A stretch of DNA of 28,755 nucleotides from Phallusia fumigata. Lineage: Eukaryota > Chordata > Ascidiacea > Phlebobranchia > Ascidiidae. This document shows positions 19,915 to 28,755 of the stretch, piece after piece. Numbering within the stretch: position 1 is the stretch's first letter; each line of letters opens with the position of its first letter. Under the pieces are notes generated by a model. It had not been told where the DNA came from. It did no database searches and saw only the letters and a program-made list of their open reading frames with translations. A program made the position numbers and the translations under genes. The stretch spans positions 1 through 28,755 of the forward strand of contig QXVZ01013557.1 of the NCBI GenBank assembly GCA_008931825.1, read 5' to 3'.

Positions 19915-20664
19915 CCACTACTGTAACTCCCAACCAACCTTCAACAAGCACATCGCCCAATCAACCTCCAAACAACACGACGTCTGATCAATCTGGAATG
20001 ATTGCTGGTCTTGTGATAGGGATAATGCTTCTGGTGCTTGCCATTGTTGGACTGGTCTTGTTTAAACGCCAAAGAAACAGGTATGTCTATAGTTAAGAGT
20101 TACCACTTTGACTTTTGTGGTGTACGCCTAATGAAAGTGTCAAATGACAACACACTCTCGCGTTTTCAACGCAAAATTTCGAGATTAAAAGCGAGGCTTG
20201 AAAATCAATAACATGCTTCTAAGAAACGCAAAACTGTCCAATAGGATACCTTTTGAGAAAACGTGAAGACTCCCTTGTGTTTTGCAGGCAGAGCAACGGT
20301 CAATCTTCACAAGCCGAAGTTTCTAAACATCAGTTGTCTGGTCCACCATTCGGCAGCGGTAATAACCCTAAATTTGATTTCGTTGATATTCATTAGCAAC
20401 TTTGTAGCTGGATAATAAGGTACAAGCCTCGTTACCTGAAAAAAAGCAAGATTTGCAATCTAACGCACTTTGTTGTTTAACACATTCTAAGTTTTCACGT
20501 GTACAAGAGTAACTAGTAGTATGGTATTAATCATATCCACAAAGTTGTTTTGAATTGTTTTTACAGGACCTTTCTACAGCCAAAATGCAGAAGAACACGA
20601 ATATGAAAACATTGAGCTAACAAATGCAAACTCCGCATATGAAGTGATTTTTTTAAAAAGTTGA
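19915..20664 (+). CDS. gene D stalk, TM and ITAM-like tail exons
   Basis: Exons are 19915-20080, 20288-20358 and 20567-20664. The first encodes a Thr/Ser/Pro-rich stalk (TPNQPSTSTSPNQPPNNTTS), probably O-glycosylated, a hydrophobic helix (MIAGLVIGIMLLVLAIVGLV) and the KRQRN stop-transfer. The last gives EHEYENIELTNANSAYEVIF then LKS and a stop at 20662-20664. YENI-x8-YEVI is ITAM-like, with Tyr codons at 20602 and 20638. SAYEVI on its own also fits the ITIM pattern, so activating or inhibitory use cannot be decided from sequence. These exons and their introns are nearly the same as in gene E. Confidence 0.82.
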
Positions 20665-20670
20665 TATTTG

Positions 20671-20959
20671 TCAATAGGAAGATACAAGCCAGTACTTGTG
20701 TGTAAAACATATTCTAGGTTTCGACAAACGCTGCTGTCATCATCAGGAATGACTCGGAATAGCGGCGCAAAGTTACATGTCGCGGTAAAAGAGAAAAAAA
20801 AAGGGGGGGGGGGGCGCGTAACAACTGTTAAAAACGATAAAACCAACTGATAAGAACATCCGTCAAGGTACGCAATAAAACATGTTGACAGTAGATAATT
20901 CCAGAAATTACAAATTGATCACGCTGCAGCCGCCACGCTGGCTTGTATCTTCCTATTGA
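20671..20959. mobile_element. TIR element (289 bp) at the 3' end of gene D
   Basis: The 22-bp ends at 20671-20692 (starting TCAATAGGAAGATACAAGCC) and 20938-20959 are perfect inverted repeats. It begins only 6 bases after the gene D stop codon, so it forms the 3' UTR. It includes an A9-G11 homopolymer stretch near 20797-20815 and the AATAAA at 20874-20879. There is no coding capacity. A copy sits at the matching place after gene E, so it was inserted before the D/E duplication. Confidence 0.75.
20874..20879 (+). terminator. candidate polyadenylation signal of gene D
   Basis: AATAAA in CGCAATAAAACATG lies about 210 bases after the stop and inside the TIR element. The same string recurs after gene E at 27616-27621. 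Confidence 0.5.
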
Positions 20960-23147
20960 GAATATTTAAAACCGTGAATTGTGTACCTAAGATATTTTGT
21001 CGTTTTGGCACTAATTTATGGCTCACTAGGTTTCGACAATTTAAAAACGTCCATACCCTCTATGCACTTTTCCAGTAAAGGTTCTGAAATCCATCTTTCA
21101 TTTACTTGGTTATGTTGATTTTGTATTTTACTCGGTTATGCCGGTTAAGTCCTAAAACTTGTACAGATATACAGTTTTCCATTTGTTGTTTTTAGTTATT
21201 CGCTGATTGTTTGTAAAAAGAGTATGCGATTAAAGCATGAAAAATTAAAATATGGATAAAGCAAATGTGGATTCCAAATTCGTGCTACAACAGAGAAATG
21301 TATTTCGAAACAGGATCAAAGTGGAAAGGGGTTGAACTTACATCTTACGTACTTTTTTTTACATACTAAGACAATTACAAATAAAACTTCGTTTCTGTGT
21401 GAAGACTGCCTTTGCAATTTGCATACATAACGTATAGATTGTATTCAGTTTGCGTTTATATCACATGAATTTCGCAAACATGTAGTTTTCGTTTATATAT
21501 TCTGGCCAAAAAAATAAAGCTCTTTAAAATGGCGTTTTAAAGAACTGTAGACAACAATGCGTCGAAATATTTGGAAATACTTTAAAGTAAAACTAGGATT
21601 TAGCTTTATATGTTATTCCCAGTGAAATATGATTTTGCCGACTGGTTGACTTAATACTATCTACAATACAGCAGCAAACATATGATAGTTTCCAGTTCGA
21701 TTGTTCTGCTATGTAATAGTGATTGCTATAATTAAGTCGTTACTTACCTTTCTCAAAAACCCTTGTCTACGGACTTTGAAAAACCGCACTTTTAGCAGCA
21801 GATTATAAACAGTTACGCCTAATCTTGCCCATAAACCACAGCATTATAGCCATTTAGTCAAGGACACAACTTAATTGTCTCTTAACACATGTTTTGCCAA
21901 TGTTACACTAATTAGACTTTTTCGTAATTGTATGAAAACAAAACTTTGTTTTCCAAGATTATCTGATTTACCAACGTGCCATTCTAACATTTAGAATCTG
22001 GCCAGCGTTCCTTGTTCAGACAGCATATACATACTAATTAATCAATAAAACGTCAGTCCTCAGCTGAAAAGGTATCATACGCTCATTAAACGGTGTGCAA
22101 ATCAGAAATAATCTAATCCCAAACCATTTTATATCGGGAACCCAGCCGAAAAAGGAAAAAGTGTATTTGATTTCCATGTAATCGGGGCCAAAAATACAAC
22201 TGCTAGCATTGCAAATCGTGTTTGTAAATAACTAAATATTTTACAGGTTAAAAAAACAAGTTTAATTTGGTCTATTGGCGAGGTGCAGTACATAAACGTT
22301 CAACGATTTGATGATGTTTTCAGGTTTTACCAATAGTCAAAATTACCTAGTCCAAAGTGGCTGGAAGTTAGTTTTAGTGCAGAATAATATTTTTTGCATG
22401 CGGATAATGCCAGAGTATGCTGTAAATAAATGTACTCCAAAACAATTCGACATTTTTTGTTTAGTGGCGTTTTCATTCATAATATTGAAAAGCGATTAAC
22501 ACTTTAAGACACATCGATGGCGATGTGTTCTTCTGTTGCCCCTCGTTCGCATTAAAGTGCTTTGAAAACAATTACTCAGAGATGTGTTAATCAGACACAT
22601 AACAGTGGTTGGTTAATCATGATCGTCTCGTCCACAACGTGTGCGTAGGCTGAAATGCAGAAGACTGTCGCATGAATTAGATTGTACATAGCGGTAGGGG
22701 ATGGCGAACAAAGAACTCTCGGGTCAGGCCATTTGACCTCACCAGTTAAAACTCGCGTATCCTGCACCAGGTTTTACTGTGTTGTAAATGACACAGCACT
22801 ACACGGTTTTATTTCGGATACGAATAGTGGCAGTCCAGTATGTTTTGAAGAATGTTGGCAATCCACTTTACAAGAGCAGCTACAGAAGTTAAAATTTGTA
22901 CATATCGGCTTTGAAGTGATCTAAACTAAGTATCGTACAATGTAGTACTTAAATTGTATTACGCTGTTGGCGAAAAACAAACTATGCAGCAGAACAATAA
23001 ATTTTTTGGATTCGGAATTATATTTGCAGATGTGTTTTAAAAATAAACTTTATTTCAACTTTGTATTTTGTTTCTCATTCAACAACTAGTAGCGGCAACT
23101 AAACGCAGACAAACTATTTTGTCCATTCTCCCAAATCCTGCACTGCA
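20960..23147. other. intergenic region between genes D and E
   Basis: No coding exon is recognised. From 20960 to about 21970 it is closely similar to 27702-28755 after gene E (for example AATGCGTCGAAATATTTGGA at about 21559 and 28232), which marks a segmental duplication. From about 22550 to 22925 it resembles the upstream region of gene D and probably carries the gene E promoter. I see nothing recognisable in the middle part (about 21980-22540). Confidence 0.6.
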
Positions 23148-26100
23148 ATGAATGGTGCTTGCTTTGGAAGGTCTTTATTTTTTCTGTTGATTCAATACTC
23201 GAATGGAAAAACCAGCAACAGTAAGTTACAATAATGAACGACTTGAATGTAGAACGAGTTATGCGTGTTTGTTTGTACTTGGCTAATGCAATAAGATCCA
23301 AATAGATAATCCAAATAACGCCGTTCCAACACTACGTGCTGCATAATTTGTAGATTTTCAAGTGTGTATTTCATCCTTGAAGCAAACTGATGTACATGAA
23401 AGAAGTTAAGGTCTTCTTTCAGTTTACTAAGGAAATAAACTAAGCAAGATGATGGTTGCGGCAACAACTTGAAGAATTGTAAAAATAACTACACACGTTT
23501 GCTTATTTTGTAGTTTGCAACAAAATAAAGATAGTATTGGACAATGTGTTGATATTATCTGACGATCTTGTGGATGCAAACACTGCACAGGCGAAATGTT
23601 CCTTGCTGGGTGGAAATCTTGCCATGGCTGATGACCCGCTGATCAACACAAATCTGATTCAACTCATGACTAATAAATACACAACAGGTTTGCGTATAGA
23701 TGTACACCCCTTCGATTTGTGTATGTGCCGAGGAACCTCTTATTCCCATGCTCTATGGTTCCAAATTCTCAATCATTTGTCATTAATACCCGTAGGGTTG
23801 CTTGACCGCGTTTGGATAATGGCCTTGACTGAGGACTTTTCATAAAAAATGGGTTCCTAAAAAAGTTTGCAATTGTTGTAATTTTTTACAGATTTGCAGC
23901 GGGTTTACGTTTTTTACGACCCCGACACATACGAACGATACAAATACTCATACAATTCGACTGAAACAGATTTCTGGAAGAGTGCAAAACAACTCGGACA
24001 TCTGTGATATTTCGACTTGTATAAGAGGTAAAATACTTCAAAAGCAATTGTTACTACAGCCAAAAACTAAACAAATGTGTTTTATCTAACTTTATTTACC
24101 AACTACAGCAATTCTGAAAACACGGGTCAATCAATTTACTTCTGCGATGCTTGGAAGGCCGCAAACAGGCACAAATGGGTAGTGACTATTGGATATAATT
24201 GTCAGTTCCGCGAAAACGACGCAGCAAATGGTTTGTATTAGCTTAGTTGAACGGATCATAGTAAGAGGTTTAAACAAAAACCTTCGCTTTTGCGAATAAA
24301 CAATTTTACAAAATTTTAACAGAAATTGCCACATTGAAATTTCTTTTGGTTAAATTTATAGTTTTGAAAAAACATCGGCGCGAAGCATATAGTCCTCATC
24401 TTTGACTTTTTTAGCAATACAGCGTTGTCATCATAAAAGAAACTCTTTTTTAACAAATTGAAAAATTATTTGCAGGATGGTATTTACAGTTTACCTTGTT
24501 TTCACGCGACAACACCCCAAATGGCCAGAAGGAGATATATAGTTTCGATGGTGGCATAGGCTCATTAAAATTGAGAAATGTTAATGAGTCATATGGGACT
24601 TTTACCAAATACAAAGGATCGTTCCTGGCACCAAGTCAGTTTATGATTTAAAAAGCACAATGGCAAAGTTTGTCGCGCATATCAACAAAACATATTGTTT
24701 TCTTTTCTAGATATTAAAGTTTTTGTTGGAGCTCGTTACAACACGTCGTTGCATGGTTGGTATTGGAGCGACGGATCTCCGGCAAACTTCCCCGTTTCCA
24801 ACGTCACAACTTGTCAGCAGGGAGCGTTGCATTATGGGATCGGGTGGGAGCAGTCAAGCATGAAATGTAGTGGGGAACCGGCTTACTACGCTTGCCAAGT
24901 AAAACGTGATTTACAGTGATTACAATACAAAATCATCTCAATTCAAATAATATAAAAATCTACCTAAAATGTTTCGGTTATTAAATCTAAATACATCGAA
25001 TTGGTAGTGCTGTCAAATTCTCCCCTATCCCTACTGTGAACATATAAATTGACGTCAAGTTTCATTTTGTAGTCAAAGCTACTGTGGAGAAATTTCTATG
25101 CAACGCCTCAACTGTGGTGGTCAGTTGGACTGGACTTGATCAAATCTTCAACAACAGAATTTTAGATGCAATGGTAACTTTTAACAAAACCAATAAATTT
25201 ATTTACCATCTGAGAAATGCAAATTTTTTATCAAATCCGCGTATAGGTTAAAATTAATGTTTTGGAACTGAACCAAAGAACTTACGCACGGTATGCAGAT
25301 CTATCGGCAACCATTGGAAACCTCAACTTTGCAACCAAATATACCCTTATGGTAAATATTCTATAACTAGCGATGAACCAGAATTTGTCAACCATGCAAA
25401 CCAAACACATTCGTTGGTTTGATTTTTTAAAATCAACACGAAATTTTACATGAAACTATTGGCTGAGAATTTCCACCAGTCAATTAAAAATCAAGCAGTC
25501 AGCTTTGCGATTGACCTATAACGTGCATTTCGCAAGCAACCAACCTTTTAACCACCAAGAATTAATATAAATTAGAATAAATGTAGAAAATTTAGAACTG
25601 TGTAAAAAAAGATTTAAAACGCAACATATGCACAGATCACTACAATGTTTTCCGACTGCCAAAAATCCACCGTCTTATCTTTTGTATTAGTCAGAACTTA
25701 TGGAAACCCCCCATCGACTTGTTATCCCCCAAGTAAGTGCACGTGGTACATTACTATAGTATTGTAGTTATATAATGAAGTTGTATAGTTAACCAACGAT
25801 TTTCGTAGTAAACACGACTGCAGAGACATTTCCATGCAACGCCTCAATTGTGGTTATCGGTTGGATTGGACTTGATCAATTTATCAACACCCACGGTCTT
25901 ACAGCGCAGGTACAAATTAAAGCACGTTGTTAATTTTGTTCGGTTTTTAATGTCTGAGACAAAATCATGTTAACTTACTTTTGCCATCAAATACATCCAG
26001 GTTAAGTTTCACGACCAGAGTTCTCGATCAATCTCCGTTCCGTACGCTGACAAATCGACAGCAATAAACAATCTTCAAAGTTTCACTTTATATGACATTA

Positions 26101-27415
26101 GGGTGAGCAACTTTTAAAACATGTTTACAACCACAATTCCAACGTTTTGCATAGAAAGTGTGACACGCAAATACAGCTCATATTGCGTCTTGTAATCGTC
26201 TGTTTTTCTGATGTCAATATTCCTAGTTACGGTTTGATTTTGGTTTGTCAATGCTTTGATGCTCTGATCGAGTTACATCTGTTTCTATATTTCAACTAGT
26301 CGACGTGGACACGTAGGTATGCGTCAAAAGGAAATTTCCGTTTGGCGAAATACTCCACCCACCAAATTGCCACCTGTTATTTTTTAACAAATTAAAACCT
26401 CACAAAGTGGGGCAAATACGTATTGTTTTTGCATTTCAGATCACAGTTATTATCACCGGTTCCATCAACACAAACATCACATCCAATCTGGCGGTTACAA
26501 CTCCGGGTAAACCCCCTCCAAGGTATATTTGCGCACGTTTTGATGTGGTTGCACATATACAAAGTCATTACTTGCCGGGGCTAGATCACTTGCAAAATAA
26601 CTTATAGTAACGGCAACTGGGATAATAGTTCAGAAGGCAGCAAATAAGCAGTACATTACCAGGAGTATTGGTGAGCAAAAATCGCTTCTGTTGTTTGGAA
26701 ATTTTTGTTCACCAGATACAACTACTACGTTCAATTCAGCCACTACTGTAACTTCCAATCAACCTTCAACAAACACGGCGTCCAATCAACCTCCATACAA
26801 CACGGCGTCTGATCAATCTGGAATGATTGCTGGTCTTGTGATCGGAATGTTGCTTCTGGTGCTTGCCATTGTTGGACTGGTTTTGTTTAAACGCCAAAGA
26901 AACAAGTATGTCTACAGTTAAGAGTTATACCACATTTTGTGGTGCACGCCTAATGAAGTATCAAATGACACAACACTCTCGCGTTTTCAACGCAAAATAG
27001 GATACCTTTTTGAGGAAACGTAAAAACTCCCTTGTGTTTTGCAGGCAGAGCAACGATCAATCTTCACAAGCCGAAGTTTCTAAACATCAATTGTCTGATC
27101 CACCATTCGGCAGCGGTAATAACCCTAAATTTGATTTCGTTGATATTCATTACCAACTTAGTAGCTGGATAATAAGGTACAAGCCTCGTTGCCTAAAAAA
27201 AGGAAGATTTGCAATCTTACGCACTTTGTTGTTTAACACATTCTAAATTTTCACGTGTGCAAGAGTAACTAGTAGTATGGTATGAATCATATCCATTGTT
27301 TTGAATTGTTTTTACAGGACCTTACTACAGCCAAAATGCAGAAGAACACGAATATGACAACATTGAACTAACAAATGCAAACTCCGCATATGAAGTGATT
27401 TTTTTAAAAAGTTGA
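23148..27415 (+). pseudogene. receptor gene E: CTLD, two FN3, TM, ITAM-like tail; one nonsense codon
   Basis: Fifteen exons: 23148-23220, 23514-23687, 23892-24027, 24109-24230, 24476-24634, 24711-24905, 25073-25173, 25247-25351, 25636-25732, 25809-25909, 26001-26102, 26440-26536, 26716-26905, 27045-27115 and 27318-27415. They sum to 1821 nt (606 aa), all phases matching. The one clear break is TGA at 24005-24007, codon 121, where all other copies have TGG (the Trp of LGHLWYFDL). Translation would stop within the insert, giving a short secreted product. Donors are weak at 24635 (GTCAGT), 24906 (GTGATT) and 26537 (GTTTTG); a better GTATAT donor at 26523 would break the frame. The CTLD C half, both FN3 domains, TM and tail are otherwise intact. 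It may be a recent null allele or a base-call error. Confidence 0.72.
26716..27415 (+). CDS. gene E stalk, TM and ITAM-like tail exons
   Basis: Exons are 26716-26905, 27045-27115 and 27318-27415. The stalk is eight codons longer than in D (DTTTTFNS at the start) because the acceptor at 26715 is used; the homologous site in D lies further downstream. TM is MIAGLVIGMLLLVLAIVGLV followed by KRQRN. The tail ends EHEYDNIELTNANSAYEVIF then LKS, with Tyr codons at 27353 and 27389 and the stop at 27413-27415. The first Tyr motif is YDNI where D has YENI, a conservative change that keeps both ITAM and YxN patterns. Confidence 0.82.
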
Positions 27416-27422
27416 TATTTTG

Positions 27423-27701
27423 TCAATAGGAAGATACAAGCGAGTGCTTGTGTGTAAAACATATTCTAGGTTTCGACAAACGCTGCTGTCATCATCAGGA
27501 ATGACACGTAAAAGCGGCGCAAAGTTACATGTCGCGGTAAAAGAAAAAAAGGGGGGCGCGTAACAACTGTTAAAAACGATAAAACCAACTGATAAGAACA
27601 TCCGTCAAGGTACGCAATAAAACATGTTGATAGTAGATAATTCCAGAAATTACAAATAGATCACGCTGCAGCCGCCACGCTGGCTTGTATCTTCCTATTG
27701 A
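27423..27701. mobile_element. TIR element at the 3' end of gene E
   Basis: This is orthologous in position to 20671-20959: ends at 27423-27444 and 27680-27701 are inverted repeats with one mismatch. The homopolymer stretch is shorter here (A7 G6) than in the D copy. It includes the AATAAA at 27616-27621, the probable polyadenylation signal of gene E. Confidence 0.75.
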
Positions 27702-28755
27702 GAATCGTTAAAACCGTGAATTGTGTACCTAAGACATTTTGTCGTTTCGTCACTAATTTATGGCTCACTAGGTTTCGACAGTTTAAAAACGTCCATGCCC
27801 TTTATACGCACTTTCCAGTAAAAAATCTAAAATCTATCTTTTATTTGCTTGGTTATGTTGATTTTGCATTTTACTCGGTTATGTTGGTTAAGTCCTAAAC
27901 CTTTGAGATACAGTTTTCTATTTGTAGTTTTTAGTTAATCGCTGATGGTTTGTAAAAAGAGTATACGATCAAAGTATGAAAAATTAAAATATGGATAAAG
28001 CAAATGTGGATGCCAATTTCGCTCTACAACAGAGAAATATTTCAAAACATGATCAACGTGGAAAGGGGTTGCACTTCTTACGTGCTTTTTTACATACTAA
28101 GACAATTACAAACAAAACTTGTAAAGTTTCTGTGTGAAGACTGCCTTTGCAATTTGCATACATAACGTATAAATTGCATTTGCGTTTACGTGAGCTCTTT
28201 AAAATGGCGTTGTAAAGAACTGTAGACACCAATGCGTCGAAATATTTGGAAATACTTTAAAGTAAAACTAGGAATTAGCTTCATGTTATCACCAGTGAAA
28301 TATGATTTTGCCGACTCGACATTTCCAGTTGATTTCGTTAACAATACAGCAGCAAACATATGATAGTTTCTGGCAATGATAGTTTCCAGATCGATTGTTC
28401 TGCTATGTAATAAGTGATTGCTGTATGTCCTTACGTACCTTCCTTAAAAACGCTTGTCTATGGACTTTGAAAACCGCGCTTTTAGCAGCAGATTATAAAC
28501 AGTTAAGTCTAATCTTGCCCATATAGGCTACCACAGCATTATAGTCATGTAGTCAAGGACACAACTTGTCTCTGAACATATGTTTTGCCAATGTTACACC
28601 ACAAAACCAAAAAGCATTACCCTGATACACTGACCATCACTTTATGTTTGGGAAGATTGATTTTTATCTGTCATTGGGTCCAGTTGATAAGTTTGATTTA
28701 GACTTTTTAGTAATTGTATAAAAACAAAACTTTGCTTTCCAAGATTACCTGATTT
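27702..28755. other. 3' flank of gene E, duplicate of the gene D flank
   Basis: This stretch aligns with 20960-21970 right up to the window end; the last bases match about 21900-21970. It has small indels and no coding exon. Because the homology does not end inside the window, the duplication unit continues and a further paralogue may lie downstream. Confidence 0.65.

Larger units (their letters stand above)
16083..20664 (+). pseudogene. receptor gene D: CTLD, two FN3, TM, ITAM-like tail; damaged
   Basis: Fifteen exons align with gene E: 16083-16152, about 16428-16597, 16830-16965, 17053-17174, 17410-17568, 17971-18165, 18344-18444, 18521-18617, 18753-18849, 18916-19016, 19079-19183, 19619-19715, 19915-20080, 20288-20358 and 20567-20664. 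Lesions: (1) exon 2 from the homologous acceptor runs into an in-frame TGA; (2) its donor is AT instead of GT at 16598; (3) exon 18521-18617 lacks 8 nt and hits TGA at 18560; (4) the CTLD TTCQQ is now TTGGQ in a G run (about 18069), losing a conserved Cys; WSDGS is WSRGS. Using acceptor 16439 and donor 16604 would rescue exon 2, but the 8-nt deletion remains. Otherwise TM and ITAM exons are intact. It could be a null allele, or sequence errors may contribute. Confidence 0.72.

Noticed and set aside
20700-20760. Hammerhead-ribozyme core on the minus strand of the TIR element (CTGATGA ... CGAAA)
   Set aside because: The core strings and a small GAC/GTC stem are present, but the base after CTGATGA cannot pair as needed and I find no closing stem III or cleavage site.
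26330-26339. NF-kB-like palindrome GGAAATTTCC in a gene E intron (another similar site at 703-712)
   Set aside because: GGRRNNYYCC sites are expected about seven times by chance in a window of this size, and neither is in a shared upstream block.
1-28755. CRISPR array, operon or bacterial features
   Set aside because: The sequence is intron-rich animal DNA; no regularly spaced short repeats were seen.

Overview
The window is animal nuclear DNA: AT-rich, with many short exons (about 70-240 nt), short introns and consistent GT..AG splice sites. All recognisable genes lie on the + strand. My best guess is an invertebrate deuterostome, most likely a Ciona-like tunicate. That guess rests on gene compactness and style, not on any recognised species-specific sequence.

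Region 1 (1-3814) is the 3' end of a receptor-type protein tyrosine phosphatase. It has an intact-looking catalytic domain D1 (WPDHG loop, HCSAGVGRSG active site) followed by a degenerate second domain D2. The D2 part holds one apparent 1-nt frame slip in a G/A run and a 293-nt exact duplication around a single N, which looks like an assembly join.

Region 2 (5234-27415) is a tandem cluster of three paralogous type I membrane receptor genes, here called A, D and E. The common plan is signal peptide, then a split C-type-lectin-like domain (CTLD) carrying a large conserved insert, fibronectin-III-like (FN3) domain(s), one transmembrane helix, and a short tail ending in an ITAM-like motif (YxxL/I-x8-YxxI). 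Gene A (5234-14614) appears to be one 30-exon gene with the CTLD+FN3 ectodomain repeated three times, plus a second FN3. Its predicted exons sum to an exact multiple of three (about 1308 aa). Genes D (16083-20664) and E (23148-27415) have one module and 15 exons each. D carries an 8-nt deletion and two damaged splice sites; E carries a TGG-to-TGA change. Both are probably pseudogenes or null alleles as assembled.

D and E, with their flanks, are copies of a roughly 6.7-7.1 kb tandem duplication. The 3' flank of E runs to the window end still homologous to the D flank, so more copies may follow. TM and cytoplasmic exons and 3' flanks are more alike between D and E than much of the ectodomain. 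This constant-tail, variable-head pattern is known from immune and allorecognition receptors.

Mobile sequence is mostly intronic or intergenic: a 228-bp foldback element (4001-4228), a hAT-like MITE (13206-13480), a tRNA-derived SINE-like insertion (around 17690-17930), and a TIR element in the 3' ends of D and E with a short fragment inside D. How the linked phosphatase relates to the ITAM receptors is unknown; a signalling link is only a hypothesis.
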